Assembly: GCF_001399975.1 (NCBI RefSeq)
Contig: NZ_LKBD01000001.1
Span: 213,951-277,950 of the forward strand
Direction: 5' to 3'
DNA length: 64,000 nucleotides
From: Pseudoalteromonas sp. P1-9
GTDB lineage: Bacteria; Pseudomonadota; Gammaproteobacteria; Enterobacterales; Alteromonadaceae
This document shows, in pieces, positions 17,105 through 26,723 of the stretch. Each line of letters begins with the position of its first letter. The first letter of the stretch is position 1. Under the pieces are notes generated by a model. The model was not told the origin of the DNA. It did not search any database and worked only from the letters and a program-made list of their open reading frames with translations. The position numbers and the translations under genes are program-made.

Positions 17105-17749
17105 ATGCTGACATTAGCGACATTTTTTGCCTCAACTTTCGTTGTTTTAAAATCAACCGGCTTGGTAACCGTGTCAAAAGTAGAAGCGTGGTTTGAAATG
17201 GCCAAATCGGTTGATGCAATTTATGTGTGTGTTGTTATTGTATTGCTGCTGTTTGTAGACTTATTTATTGCTATTCCAACGTTAACTGTGATGTTAATAG
17301 CAGGGTTTTTTCTAGGCCCATTAGTTGGGACAATAAGCGCTGTATTAGGCTTGAGCCTTGCGGGAGGTTGTGGCTATGGCTTAAGTAGGCGCTATGGTCA
17401 CTTTCTTTTGAACTTTTTAGTAAACGATCAGCAAAAGCAAGTCGATGCAGTAAATATGTTTCAGCAACATGGCGCAGTAGTGATTTTACTTTCAAGAGCG
17501 ACGCCAATTTTGCCCGAAGTTTCAGCGTGTATGGCGGGTATGACCAAAATGCCTTTTATGAAGTTTTGCATTTTGTGGTTGGTGAGTACGGTACCTTATG
17601 CTGTTATTGCCTGCTATGCAGGTTCGATTAGTTCGGTTGAAAATCCCAAACCTGCAATTATTACCGCAATTGGTTTAACCGCGTTATTTTGGAGTGGTTG
17701 GTTTGTGTTTAGCAAAGTAACGAAAGCGAAGCGCCAGCTATTAACGTAA
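17105..17749 (+). CDS. VTT/TVP38-TMEM64 (DedA-like) membrane protein
   Basis: 214 aa with about five to six membrane segments. The VTT (SNARE-associated) core is at about 60-165: ALGLSLAGGCGYGLSRRYGH-like glycine motif, then a re-entrant region with LLSRATPILPEVSACMAGM, the conserved Arg/Pro/Glu segment of TVP38/DedA proteins. Family members include lipid scramblases or flippases in the inner membrane. An in-frame stop at 17096 fixes the start region. Confidence 0.8.
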   Translation: MLTLATFFASTFVVLKSTGLVTVSKVEAWFEMAKSVDAIYVCVVIVLLLFVDLFIAIPTLTVMLIAGFFLGPLVGTISAVLGLSLAGGCGYGLSRRYGHFLLNFLVNDQQKQVDAVNMFQQHGAVVILLSRATPILPEVSACMAGMTKMPFMKFCILWLVSTVPYAVIACYAGSISSVENPKPAIITAIGLTALFWSGWFVFSKVTKAKRQLLT

Positions 17750-17770
17750 AGTGTGTTAACCGAGTTGAGG

Positions 17771-19390
17771 CTAAACCGCATGTTTGTGCATTTCGCTGTT
17801 GTAATCCACTACGCAGTTTCGGCCTTGCTCTTTGGCTTTATACAGTGCGCTATCAGCTTGGTGCAATAGCGTTTCAATAGAAAAGCTATCAAACTCATCG
17901 CAACAGCTAACGCCAATTGATGCGGTTAAAAATTGCGAAATCAAAGACGTTTTGTGCTCAATGGCAAGTCCCTCTATTGCTTCACGTATGGCGTATGCCA
18001 TGTTGCGCGCATCACTTTGGCACGTGTTGAGCAGCACAACCACAAACTCTTCGCCACCATAGCGTGCAATTACATCACTTTGCCGGCGAGTATGGTGCTT
18101 TAAGGTTTTAGCGACGTGTTTTAACGCCAAGTCACCTTGCTGGTGGCCGTAGCTATCGTTGAATTTTTTAAAGTAATCAACATCTAACATGATCACACTA
18201 ATTGGCATAGCGGATGGGGTTAATTTTTCTAACACTTGCATCATGGCGCGGCGGTTAGCAATGCCAGTAAGCGGATCGGTATCACTTAATCGTTTTAATT
18301 GGCGGTTGTTATGTTTTAGTGCATGTTGTTGCACATGTACTTTATTAAATAGCACATCAATTAGCAGCGCTAAACGGCCTATTTCGTCGGTGCGTTCTAA
18401 ATTGGTTTTGAGCTGAAAATTACCGCGCTCCATCACTTCCCTGACGGTGGCTTTAAGCTTATTGAGCGGTTCAATAATCATAATGGTAAGAATAAAATAG
18501 ATAATAAGAAGTACGACCAACGACATTAATAGCGCCATAACCATCGACATTTCAAATGGGCTGTCGTCAAACATTCGTTTGGGTGTGGGATAACTCAGGA
18601 TCAACGCTGGCTTATTGAATATGTCATTAAATTTCACATGAATATTCGAAAGTTTGGTGCGAATATGGGTTTGTGCATCCAGCTGATTAAAATCGATAAC
18701 AGGCGTTGTGGCAGAGAAAGTGTCAGCTTGTGCAGCAGTGACTGTAGTTTGGGTTATTTCACTAAGTTGGTGTGCAATTTTGCCATCAAAATAACTCCAT
18801 ACTAACATTGTGCCGGCTAAGTCACCCACGCCAGATGATGGTAAAACACTCCCGCTTACGAACAAAATAAGTCTGTCATTAAGGGGAATTAGCCCTTGCT
18901 TAAATAATGTTTGTTGCCCGTTGTTTATCATTTCTTGTTTGCTGATCAGCAAGTTTTTTTTAAGGCTTGGCGGTATTGATTTAAAAGGGGAGCTTGATAG
19001 TGGATTGTTGTTTTGATCTATCGCTAATTCGTCAATAAGCGTTTGGTTTTGGTCGAAAAAACTCATGCCATTTATTTTTAGTGAAACAAACGATTTAGGA
19101 ATAAAAAAGTTAGTTTCCAAATAGTCTAAATCACGTGTCAGAATCACGTTATAAAGCTCATCCCACACAGCGTTATCGTAAACCAGCATTTCAAGTTCGT
19201 CGTAAACTCTAAGCAGCGCAGAATTGAGTTTGTAAATATCCTTTTTATCTTTTTCTACTTCAAGTGCGACTAGTTGCGGAATAGTCCAATATTCACGGAT
19301 CACTAAGTGCACGCTTGAGAACGCAAGTAGCATGATTACGAATATAAGTAGTAACTTAATACGCAAACTTCGCGCGATAAAATTAAACAT
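17771..19390 (-). CDS. Diguanylate cyclase with CHASE4 sensor and HAMP
   Basis: 539 aa from ATG 19390. N-terminal helix (about 10-30), periplasmic CHASE4 domain (DNAVWDELYNVIL is its signature), second helix at about 283-307, HAMP linker at about 307-360 and GGDEF domain at about 370-525. The active-site loop reads GGEEF (residues about 445-449) and an inhibitory I-site RQSD lies exactly five residues before it. So it should make c-di-GMP in response to a periplasmic cue and be product-inhibited. There is no EAL domain. Confidence 0.92.
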   Translation of the reverse strand: MFNFIARSLRIKLLLIFVIMLLAFSSVHLVIREYWTIPQLVALEVEKDKKDIYKLNSALLRVYDELEMLVYDNAVWDELYNVILTRDLDYLETNFFIPKSFVSLKINGMSFFDQNQTLIDELAIDQNNNPLSSSPFKSIPPSLKKNLLISKQEMINNGQQTLFKQGLIPLNDRLILFVSGSVLPSSGVGDLAGTMLVWSYFDGKIAHQLSEITQTTVTAAQADTFSATTPVIDFNQLDAQTHIRTKLSNIHVKFNDIFNKPALILSYPTPKRMFDDSPFEMSMVMALLMSLVVLLIIYFILTIMIIEPLNKLKATVREVMERGNFQLKTNLERTDEIGRLALLIDVLFNKVHVQQHALKHNNRQLKRLSDTDPLTGIANRRAMMQVLEKLTPSAMPISVIMLDVDYFKKFNDSYGHQQGDLALKHVAKTLKHHTRRQSDVIARYGGEEFVVVLLNTCQSDARNMAYAIREAIEGLAIEHKTSLISQFLTASIGVSCCDEFDSFSIETLLHQADSALYKAKEQGRNCVVDYNSEMHKHAV

Positions 19391-19703
19391 ACACAAGCCT
19401 GTAGCAAAAAATGTGAGAGTAGTGCGTTGTGGCTTAACGCACTTATTTATGAGTATAGGAAAGGATTTAACTTTGCGCTGAGCGAATGAAAATAGTTATT
19501 TTCAAGCGTTAATAACGAATGTGGTCTTAACGGCTGTTCTCGTAGGTTTTTGCGTAAAACTTACTTACCATAAACTTACGATTAACGCGGACTATTGTTT
19601 CAAGAAACTGTGCCTAAAATTAGTTGCTTGCAGTATCAAGCAGCTTTATCAGTTATAGACTTAACTGCTCCCATTATTTTTATGCACGCTTGGGGTTACA
19701 GCT
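19391..19703. other. Intergenic region without a recognised gene
   Basis: About 310 bp, AT-rich, upstream of the diguanylate cyclase and downstream of the coiled-coil protein gene. It should hold the cyclase promoter. I see no ORF with a ribosome site, no strong hairpin and no repeat. Confidence 0.4.
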
Positions 19704-20414
19704 TTAAAACTGCGAGCTTAAACGCGACTCGGTAAACAATGATTGTTGATTAAGCGAGTTATCACTACAACGCTGCAGGTCAGCAAAGTGCCATGTGATT
19801 TCTTGTGCTGTGTTTTGTATTCCAGCTAGTACAAATGTAATGGACTTTAATGACTGTTTGTCGCTGTTTGACAAGTGACACACATTGCCAGAAATTTGCT
19901 TTTGCAGTTGGGTTAAAGTGTTTGTTGCAATCACGTCATCGAATATGGCGTGTTTGTTCTGCTGGTATTGATTGTTTGCTTTCGCTTTTTTGATAGTAAG
20001 TTCACTTAGCTGTTGTTGTATGGCTTCAATTTGTGCTTGATTGTTGTGTGACTTTTTTAACGCCGACAATTTTCGCTCTAACTGATAAATATGGTGTGAC
20101 AGCGCTCTTGCCTGTTGTTGCGACTCTTTAAAGTTTTGTTGTTTTTGCTGATTAGCTTGGCTTAAACGGTGTTTATTCACGTTTTCGTTTACTTCAATAG
20201 GTGAAAAATGAATAAATAATGTTGCGCCCGTGTAAGGGTTGTAATGGGGCTTTACACTTCCTATCGGCTGCATTAAATCGGTATGTGCAGTGGTTTGATT
20301 GGCACTTAATTTAGCGCTCAGAGTCTCTAATAATAATTTTTGGCTTTGTGTTTTAGCACCAGTAAACGAGCTATAAACAACACATAATACGACAAGTAAA
20401 ATTTTGATTTTCAT
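19704..20414 (-). CDS. Secreted coiled-coil protein of unknown function
   Basis: 236 aa. The frame runs back to 20504, but ATG 20414 starts a clear signal peptide (IKILLVVLCVVYSSFTGAK). After it a short globular part (VKPHYNPYTGATLFIHFSPI), then a Gln/Lys-rich coiled coil at about 90-155 (QLERKLSALKKSHNNQAQ). Two Cys near the C-terminus (NVCHLSN, LQRCSDN) may pair. No family recognised. It begins 43 bp after the mini-collagenase gene, on the same strand, so it may be its partner. Confidence 0.6.
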   Translation of the reverse strand: MKIKILLVVLCVVYSSFTGAKTQSQKLLLETLSAKLSANQTTAHTDLMQPIGSVKPHYNPYTGATLFIHFSPIEVNENVNKHRLSQANQQKQQNFKESQQQARALSHHIYQLERKLSALKKSHNNQAQIEAIQQQLSELTIKKAKANNQYQQNKHAIFDDVIATNTLTQLQKQISGNVCHLSNSDKQSLKSITFVLAGIQNTAQEITWHFADLQRCSDNSLNQQSLFTESRLSSQF

Positions 20415-20457
20415 ACACACTCCAGATTGAAAATCACATCCTTGTGATGATGTAAAC

Positions 20458-21297
20458 TTAGTTACCAGCGAGCGCCATAAGCCAGTTTTGCCACTGCTGT
20501 TCATTGTTGGCAGCTGTTTGCGCTAGAATGATTTGATACTCAGCCCAATTGCCGTCACGCGCTGCAAGGCGAATATTACGCACTTGGTCCATATGGTTTT
20601 CAAACATAAAGCGCGCCCCTAAATAGCCCCAGCGGTAAATTTCGTCACTGCTATTTGAATAGTTGGTATTGAAAACTTGGCTAAGTGTACGGTCTTGAAA
20701 ATTGCCTTGAACTAACGCAATTGCGTCATCATTTGCGTCTTTTAGTGAAATGTATTCAGCTAATCCTTCGCTCCACCAAACTGTGTTTTCAGGGTAGTCA
20801 GCAAAGTTACCTTTTAGATTAAATCGACCATCAAGGTAATGCACATATTCATGTTCCAGATTCCAGATTGAAAACTCAGGTCTTAACCAATCGGCTTCGT
20901 GGGCATAAAAGGTTGCTTGATTATTAGCGTCTTCGGCATTACCTTCAATGTACATACCGCCGTTATTGGTATTGATGCCAAATAAACGAAAACCATAACG
21001 GTCGTATTGACGGTAGTTATCAAAGATCACCATTAGCAAGTCTTCGTTTAAATCACCGTCAACGGGTTGATAGCCGGTCTCTAAACGTTGATGAAAATAT
21101 TCTTCCTCTGCGCCAACTAGCGCACAGCTATCAATAAACTGCTGTTGCGTCATGTCTTGTGCTTGAAACTTTAGGCTGGCACTACATGTAAATTTATGCG
21201 GCAGTATCGACTCGGCAGTGGGCTTGCCTTTGGCGTATGCAAAGTTTACAACAATAAGTGCTGAAACTGCGAGGGTAATAGGCTTTCTTGCTTTCAT
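20458..21297 (-). CDS. Minimal M9 (microbial collagenase) metallopeptidase
   Basis: 279 aa. Signal peptide at 1-22. The rest lines up with only the peptidase subdomain of Vibrio-type collagenases: FGINTNNGGMYIEGN at about 106-120, the zinc site EHEYVHYLDGRFN (HEYVH at 149-153), and a third ligand Glu in WWSEGLAEYIS (Glu177). Full M9 collagenases are over 700 aa, with an N-terminal activator domain and C-terminal PKD/PPC domains, all missing here. It should be a secreted zinc protease, but collagen cleavage is doubtful without the activator. AGGAAG precedes the ATG. No catalytic residue is lost. Confidence 0.85.
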   Translation of the reverse strand: MKARKPITLAVSALIVVNFAYAKGKPTAESILPHKFTCSASLKFQAQDMTQQQFIDSCALVGAEEEYFHQRLETGYQPVDGDLNEDLLMVIFDNYRQYDRYGFRLFGINTNNGGMYIEGNAEDANNQATFYAHEADWLRPEFSIWNLEHEYVHYLDGRFNLKGNFADYPENTVWWSEGLAEYISLKDANDDAIALVQGNFQDRTLSQVFNTNYSNSSDEIYRWGYLGARFMFENHMDQVRNIRLAARDGNWAEYQIILAQTAANNEQQWQNWLMALAGN

Positions 21298-21584
21298 TAT
21301 TAGCTTCCTGTTGTTGTGTTATGTAAAAATAATGTAAATCATATATTATATAATGTATACAACTTATCGGTTCTAAGCAGGTTTATTTGAGTTATATACC
21401 CTCAAACTTCTTGAGTATTGCAGCTGTGATGTTTGGTTAAGGTATTGAATTTAAGTGACTTTAAGGTTTGTTTCGAAAGTGGGTATTTAGTTTGTTTTTC
21501 GCAATAAAACGGTGGTGGTTTTAGATTCTCTCCATCGGAGAATAACTGCGTCATTAAAATATGTGCCACTTGGGGCGAAAAGAG

Positions 21585-21618
21585 TTGGCACTTAATGAAG
21601 TTTTGCCTTAAGTGCCAA
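21585..21618 (-). terminator. Terminator-like hairpin after the chemoreceptor gene
   Basis: Perfect 11-bp inverted repeat TTGGCACTTAA / TTAAGTGCCAA with a 12-base loop, followed on the minus strand by CTCTTTTC. It lies 14 bp past the chemoreceptor stop. The rest of the 21298-21631 gap shows only a small ATTCTC/GAGAAT hairpin near 21523 and no gene. Confidence 0.7.
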
Positions 21619-21631
21619 TTATAAACATGTG

Positions 21632-23377
21632 TTATACCGTGAATTCGCGAGAGTTCTCATTAAGACGTTCGCTGGTTTGTTCGAGCATTTCAACCACTGC
21701 CATAAACTCGTTCATTCGATCAACGGCTTCTTTTGATATATCACTTAGACCATTGATATTGGCATTTATGTCTTCGGTTACCGTAAGTTGCTCCTGTGAT
21801 GCGGTTGCAACCCCTTGGGTCAGATCCTTAATTTTTCTCACAGCTTCAAAAATACTGTCGAGCACTTCTGAGGACACCATTACCTGTTGTTCAGTGGTAC
21901 TTACTTGCTGTTGGCTTTGTTGAATTGCACTGTTGGCATTACCGGCTTTAACTTGAAGCTGGTTAATAATATCGCGAATTTCTTCGGTAGATTGCTGTGT
22001 TCGCTGCGCCAAGGTACGTACTTCGTCTGCAACAACGGCAAAGCCTCTACCTTGCTCTCCGGCTCTGGCTGCTTCAATTGCAGCATTAAGCGCAAGTAAG
22101 TTGGTTTGCTCGGCAATCGCCTGAATTACGCTCACTACGTTCGCAACCTGATCACTTTGCTCTGTTAATTCTGAAATAATGTTAGCGGTTTGCTCAAAAC
22201 GTGACGACAAATCACCAAATTGTTGACTGGTTTGTGACATCACCTCCATTCCACGCTGCGCTTCTAGCTCTACTTGGTTGGCATAATCTGCTGTGCTTAC
22301 GGTGTTAGATGTCACCTCGTTTAAGGTTGCGGTCATTTCTTCTGCGGCTGTAGCGATGGTTTCTAAGCGCGAATTTTGCTCTTCGCTAATCGCTTTATTA
22401 TTGCGAATGAACTCGCCCACCTCTTGTGAAGATTGAGACATTTGATTGCCCGCACTACCAATATTTGTGACTGTTTTTTGAAAGCTTTTGAGCATGCGGT
22501 TAACTACGCTTGCAACCGCACGTACTTCGGTTGCGCCTATTTCGTCTAATGATTTACTCAAATCGTTAGCGCGACCTATTTCATCAAACGTTTTACCCAA
22601 TAATTCAATGGGTTTTACAATTCTACGGCGCACTAAATAAACACCAAATAAACTAAAGCACATGGTAATAATTAAAATAACAATTACCCAATATAAATAG
22701 GATTCAACGCGTTTATTGGCAGTTTCTACATTGTTTTGGGTGCGCGTTTCTAGGGCGGTGAAAAACGATTCAACGGGTTTCATAATATCCGCTTTAAAGC
22801 GATGGTAGTCTTCACTGTGTGTGAGTTGAATGGCTTTTGCTAAATCGGGTGAGCCGTTGATTGTATAGTTGCCAGACGCGTCTTTGAATTTACCTTTCAC
22901 GGCGTTCATCGCTTCGACTTCTAATGCGACTAAGCCGTCGGAATTCTTCTGAGCTTGTGTTAAATAGTCGAGCTCTTTTTGCGTAAAGCCAGTGGCTTTC
23001 ATTTCGTCGAGTAATACTGAGTGCTTGCCGTCTGGTTTGGGTTTACTGCCGTAATTGAGCACTAAATCCCAATAGATCTTATGATAGCCTTCAGGCCTTG
23101 GCTTTTCGCCATTGCGAATTGCTAGCACATCCATATACATTTTTTCGTATTTGTCGTTACCCGTAACGGCATAAGTGCGCCCTAAGCGGGTGAGGTCGTC
23201 TGAGCTTTGTCGTAATTCGTCGGCAAGTTGATACGCTTTGTAGCGGTTATCCGCCATCTCTTCTACGTCGATTAACGCGTTATACATGTTAATTACTAGC
23301 AGAGTCACTACTAAGACAAATACAATAATGCCACTAAAAATGGTCGTCATTAAAATGCGAATGGAGTTTAGCTTCAT
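21632..23377 (-). CDS. Methyl-accepting chemotaxis protein
   Basis: 581 aa from ATG 23377, chosen because AAAGGTA precedes it and the first membrane helix follows directly ([20 protein letters not shown]). Periplasmic sensing region at about 30-225, without a recognised ligand motif. Second helix at about 225-250, HAMP, then the cytoplasmic signalling hairpin with the invariant tip [20 protein letters not shown] and [15 protein letters not shown]. It signals through CheW/CheA, which are not in this window. Monocistronic, with its own terminator. Confidence 0.93.
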   Translation of the reverse strand: MKLNSIRILMTTIFSGIIVFVLVVTLLVINMYNALIDVEEMADNRYKAYQLADELRQSSDDLTRLGRTYAVTGNDKYEKMYMDVLAIRNGEKPRPEGYHKIYWDLVLNYGSKPKPDGKHSVLLDEMKATGFTQKELDYLTQAQKNSDGLVALEVEAMNAVKGKFKDASGNYTINGSPDLAKAIQLTHSEDYHRFKADIMKPVESFFTALETRTQNNVETANKRVESYLYWVIVILIITMCFSLFGVYLVRRRIVKPIELLGKTFDEIGRANDLSKSLDEIGATEVRAVASVVNRMLKSFQKTVTNIGSAGNQMSQSSQEVGEFIRNNKAISEEQNSRLETIATAAEEMTATLNEVTSNTVSTADYANQVELEAQRGMEVMSQTSQQFGDLSSRFEQTANIISELTEQSDQVANVVSVIQAIAEQTNLLALNAAIEAARAGEQGRGFAVVADEVRTLAQRTQQSTEEIRDIINQLQVKAGNANSAIQQSQQQVSTTEQQVMVSSEVLDSIFEAVRKIKDLTQGVATASQEQLTVTEDINANINGLSDISKEAVDRMNEFMAVVEMLEQTSERLNENSREFTV

Positions 23378-23509
23378 CGTCATTACCTTTGTTGAAGTAA
23401 CCACAATAAAGACTAGTGCAGGACTAAACATTCAGCTAGCTGTAAATTTACAACTAGCGCTGGCATCTGCCAATTTTTGGCTGATGAAGCAAAGCGAACT
23501 AAAAACAGC

Positions 23510-23980
23510 TTATTTCAATAAATCGCGCAGCAATACTGCTTTATTTGATGTTGTAAGCATGGCTTTGTTCTTGGGTAATTGTTTAAGTTTCTCAGCAACT
23601 TGTTTTTGTTCATTTAGGGTTAGCTCGCCATACATCCTTGGGTAAGGCCAGCCATAGCCCCAACGAAATGTGGTAGGTAAAAACGGTGAGCCGCCAACGC
23701 GCACGCCTGCCAACATCAAATTTGCTATTTGTTTTTCTCCCACTTCGGCGACGCATATTTTAAGTGCCATATCGGCATCTTTGCGCTGCTGGTAAGTGCC
23801 ACCTTGCCAATACGCTAAATCGTGTGCCACACAGCAATTAAGCCAAAGACTATTTTGCTCAAAAGTACCGTCGGGAAAGGCGCTGCAACCATCACTGGTA
23901 AAGGGTTTCAGTTCGTTTGACGCAGCGACGGTTTGGGTAAAAAACAACAAACCAATACTTGCTAAGATTGTGTATCTCAT
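23510..23980 (-). CDS. Secreted phospholipase A2-like protein
   Basis: 156 aa. Signal peptide at 1-20. Then SDGCSAFPDGTF and LNCCVAHDLAYWQGG (about 46-60). The CC..HD arrangement is that of the secreted PLA2 catalytic helix, in which the His-Asp dyad acts with calcium. Further Cys residues (KICVAEV) could form disulfides. The usual calcium loop is not obvious, so activity is uncertain. A related non-enzymatic role is possible. It stands alone. Confidence 0.6.
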   Translation of the reverse strand: MRYTILASIGLLFFTQTVAASNELKPFTSDGCSAFPDGTFEQNSLWLNCCVAHDLAYWQGGTYQQRKDADMALKICVAEVGEKQIANLMLAGVRVGGSPFLPTTFRWGYGWPYPRMYGELTLNEQKQVAEKLKQLPKNKAMLTTSNKAVLLRDLLK

Positions 23981-24228
23981 TGAGTGTTTAAATACGCGAG
24001 GATTATGCTGTGCGTTAGCATATCAGAATGTTGCAATAAGAGAACCATATTACACCTATTAGATATATGGTTTTTAACAAAAAACAAAGGGTTGCTAGTT
24101 GGCATTATTATTTCCTTACCATCACCGCCTCTCCTTAAACACTTAGTAACATTAATGACACATGGATTTGATGACAACTCATTAACAAGCGTGTTATAAA
24201 TTAGCTGCACAACAAGGAGTTATACACA

Positions 24229-24537
24229 TTGAACGTGAATGATGAAAAAGAACAAACTGCTACGGTAATTTGTTTTTTAATTGGCGGCTTAGTATTAGCC
24301 ACCGGAATTTATGATTTTTTCCATTACGACCTGCATATTCGAGATCTGGTAAACATAGTTGCGGTTTTTCTTATTCTTGTCGGCCTGGGTTTAGCACCAA
24401 AAACCTTTTTTACGCCGATTGGCAAACTGTTTTCAACGTCTTACAGGTTACCCACATTAGTGAATTCAAAAATACAGCAAAGCCTTATTATTAGTGGCGT
24501 GTTGCTAAGTCTGGTATGCATTATTTGGGGATATTGA
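24229..24537 (+). CDS. Small membrane protein, unknown function
   Basis: 102 aa. TTG start with AAGGAG 9 bases upstream. Three predicted helices (about 11-27, 36-55, 82-100) separated by short loops. I do not recognise the family. It is followed by another membrane protein gene about 130 bp downstream on the same strand. Confidence 0.6.
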   Translation: MNVNDEKEQTATVICFLIGGLVLATGIYDFFHYDLHIRDLVNIVAVFLILVGLGLAPKTFFTPIGKLFSTSYRLPTLVNSKIQQSLIISGVLLSLVCIIWGY

Positions 24538-24668
24538 TACTAACTGAGTTAACTTAGCGGGCAGTTAGGTTAGCAACATAGAAAGAATTAACAAGGCTAC
24601 CAAAATTGTGTTAATGGCGAAATAACGTGCAACGTGAGTTGTTGCTAGCCAAGCAAAATGAGGCAAAT

Positions 24669-25088
24669 ATGAACGTATTTATGTTAATTGCAGGCGGGTT
24701 AAGTGCTTGCGCCGCCTTGTTACATTTGGCGTGCATTTACTTTGGTGCGCCTTGGTATCGTATGTTGGGCGCAGGTGAACAAATGGCAAGGCTTGCCGAG
24801 CAAGGCAGTCATCAACCTGCGCTTATTACGAGTGTTATCTTTGTGGTGCTCGCAATCTGGTCTGCCTATGCGTTTTCTGCGGCAGGACTATTTATAAAGT
24901 TACCTTTACTGCGCTTGGCGTTGATTTTAATTACGTTTATATATTTGGCGCGCGGCATTGCGGGCTTTTTCTTTATTTCATCCCCTATCGGACGAAGCCC
25001 CGAATTTTGGCTTTGGAGTTCACTGATTTGCTTAGTATTTGGTCTAGTGCATTTGATTGGCATTAAACAAACATGGGCAACTTTATAG
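24669..25088 (+). CDS. Four-helix membrane protein, unknown function
   Basis: 139 aa from ATG 24669, where GAGG lies upstream. An in-frame GTG at 24627 is the alternative. Four hydrophobic helices: MLIAGGLSACAALLHLACIY, LITSVIFVVLAIWSAYAF, LPLLRLALILITFIYLARG and LWSSLICLVFGLVHLIGI. The layout resembles a widespread group of uncharacterised four-helix proteins in Shewanella and Pseudoalteromonas. No catalytic motif seen. Confidence 0.65.
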   Translation: MNVFMLIAGGLSACAALLHLACIYFGAPWYRMLGAGEQMARLAEQGSHQPALITSVIFVVLAIWSAYAFSAAGLFIKLPLLRLALILITFIYLARGIAGFFFISSPIGRSPEFWLWSSLICLVFGLVHLIGIKQTWATL

Positions 25089-25154
25089 TGATTTTACAGA
25101 TTTCAACTAAGCCGTTTGAGTTAGGTTTAGCGCATTGCATATTGAGTAACTATT

Positions 25155-25613
25155 TTGGAACTAATTAATTATTTAAACGCACACTTTTATACCAAACAAC
25201 AACTACTTGAGCTAAGCAAAATACCTGAAAGTGTGTTTCAACAGTGGCAGTCTAACGGGCTTATGCCAAAGTGTTCATTTCAGCCTGCTTTTATGGGCAC
25301 TTTTTGGGGATATTACCGAATGCCGCCTAACAAACGCGATATGGTGACAGTCAACCGTCATTTAGACAGTTGCATTAATTGTTTAGAAACCATTAATAAG
25401 CAATTGCAGCAAACCCCTTACTTGGCAGGGAGCACGCTTTCACTTGCAGATATTGTTGTTGGCGCAGTGATTTATCGATTAACCTCACAAGGCTTAATGA
25501 TACCCTTGCCAAAATATGTGAGTGATTGGTATCAAGTGCTTAAATCTCGACCCGGTTATAAAACTTGGGTGATGAGTGATTTTACCGAACTAAAAGCCCG
25601 AGAAGACTTCTAA
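25155..25613 (+). CDS. Chimeric protein: DUF6058-like N-terminus fused to a GST C-terminal domain
   Basis: 152 aa, TTG start. Residues 1-42 (NYLNAHFYTKQQLLELSKIP, then WQSNGLMPKCS) look like the helix-turn-helix start of DUF6058-type proteins. From residue 47 (FMGTFWGYYRMPPNKRDM) to the end it is a glutathione S-transferase C-terminal domain with PYLAGSTLSLADIVVGAVIY. The thioredoxin-like, glutathione-binding half is absent. This looks like an in-frame deletion joining two former genes. Whether the product is made or works is unknown. A complete GST gene follows 43 bp later. Confidence 0.6.
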   Translation: MELINYLNAHFYTKQQLLELSKIPESVFQQWQSNGLMPKCSFQPAFMGTFWGYYRMPPNKRDMVTVNRHLDSCINCLETINKQLQQTPYLAGSTLSLADIVVGAVIYRLTSQGLMIPLPKYVSDWYQVLKSRPGYKTWVMSDFTELKAREDF

Positions 25614-25656
25614 CCCTATGATTTATTAATGGCAATCACATTAAAAGGAAGGTTCT

Positions 25657-26298
25657 GTGTATCAGTTATATTATTATCCGCTTAATGCCAGTATGGCGCC
25701 GCATTTTATACTTGAAGCGCTGGGCGTAGAGTATCAGTTGATTAAGGTCGACAGAAAAAGTAATCAACAAAAATCAACAGAGTATTTGGCATTAAACCCT
25801 GCAGGGCGCATTCCTACCTTAATTGATAACGGCACTGCAATTTTTGAAAGTCCTGCCATTTGCATTCACTTAGCCGAAAATCACCCAGATGCGAATTTGA
25901 TCCCGCCTTTAGGTGATATTAATCGCCCGGTATTTTTCCAGTGGATGATGTACTTAACCAATACGGTTCAGGCTGAACTTATGGTGTACTTTTACCCTGA
26001 AAAACACACCTTAGATGCACAGCATGCAACACAGATTGTTGAGGCGCAAGAAGCACGCATTACCGATATGCTCGCGCTGCTTGATAATGAACTAAAACAT
26101 AAAAATTATTTGGTTGGGCAAAGTGTGACGGCCTGTGACTTTTTCTTATTTATGTTGTGTGTATGGGCTGACGAATTTAAAAAGCCGCCGCTTGCATTTA
26201 ACAACTTAGCGCGTTTTTTAAAAAACCTAGCACAGCACAGTGCGATTAAAACTGTGTGTGAAAAAGAAGGGCTAAGCCTTCTCGATTATCAATCGTAG
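25657..26298 (+). CDS. Glutathione S-transferase family protein
   Basis: 213 aa, GTG start with GGAAGG upstream. Thioredoxin-like N-terminal half (QLYYYPLNASMAPHFILEAL) with the glutathione-binding turn GRIPTLIDNG and FESPAICIHLAENHP at about 62-77. An all-helical C-terminal domain has KNYLVGQSVTACDFFLFML. It has the usual GST length. The active Ser/Cys near residue 11 is probably Ser12. Conjugation or peroxidase substrate unknown. Confidence 0.88.
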   Translation: MYQLYYYPLNASMAPHFILEALGVEYQLIKVDRKSNQQKSTEYLALNPAGRIPTLIDNGTAIFESPAICIHLAENHPDANLIPPLGDINRPVFFQWMMYLTNTVQAELMVYFYPEKHTLDAQHATQIVEAQEARITDMLALLDNELKHKNYLVGQSVTACDFFLFMLCVWADEFKKPPLAFNNLARFLKNLAQHSAIKTVCEKEGLSLLDYQS

Positions 26299-26309
26299 CG
26301 AGCGTGATT

Positions 26310-26723
26310 ATGGCGTTAATTTATCAAGAAACCGTACCAAGCCCCGAGGAATTTTGCGAGATGCGCATTAAAGCAGGGCTTTCTGCAAAATCGCTAAAAG
26401 CAGCAAGCATTGCATTACCGAATAGTTTGTACGGCATTTCAATACGCGATGGTAAGCAGTTAATAGCTATGGGGCGTGTAGTTGGAGATGGCGCGTGCAA
26501 TTTTGAAGTGGTGGATATTGCGGTAGACCCAGCCTATCAAGGTCGTGGTTTAGGCCGTGAGGTGATGCAATACATTGATAACTATCTAGCATCGGTCGCG
26601 CTTGAAGGTTCGTACGTGTCTATGATCGCTGATGAGCCAGCTTTTTACGAAAAATTAGGTTATCGATTGGTTGCGCCGAAAAGCCAAGGTATGACAAAAA
26701 AATTTATTCCGATTAAAGAGTAA
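26310..26723 (+). CDS. GNAT family N-acetyltransferase
   Basis: 137 aa from ATG 26310 (GTG at 26304 is possible). GNAT motifs: SLYGISIRDGKQLIAMGRVV, then VDIAVDPAYQGRGLGREVMQ (acetyl-CoA loop QGRGLG) and C-terminal ADEPAFYEKLGYRLV. The substrate is unknown. It lies 11 bp downstream of the GST gene and ends at a strong bidirectional terminator. Confidence 0.85.
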   Translation: MALIYQETVPSPEEFCEMRIKAGLSAKSLKAASIALPNSLYGISIRDGKQLIAMGRVVGDGACNFEVVDIAVDPAYQGRGLGREVMQYIDNYLASVALEGSYVSMIADEPAFYEKLGYRLVAPKSQGMTKKFIPIKE

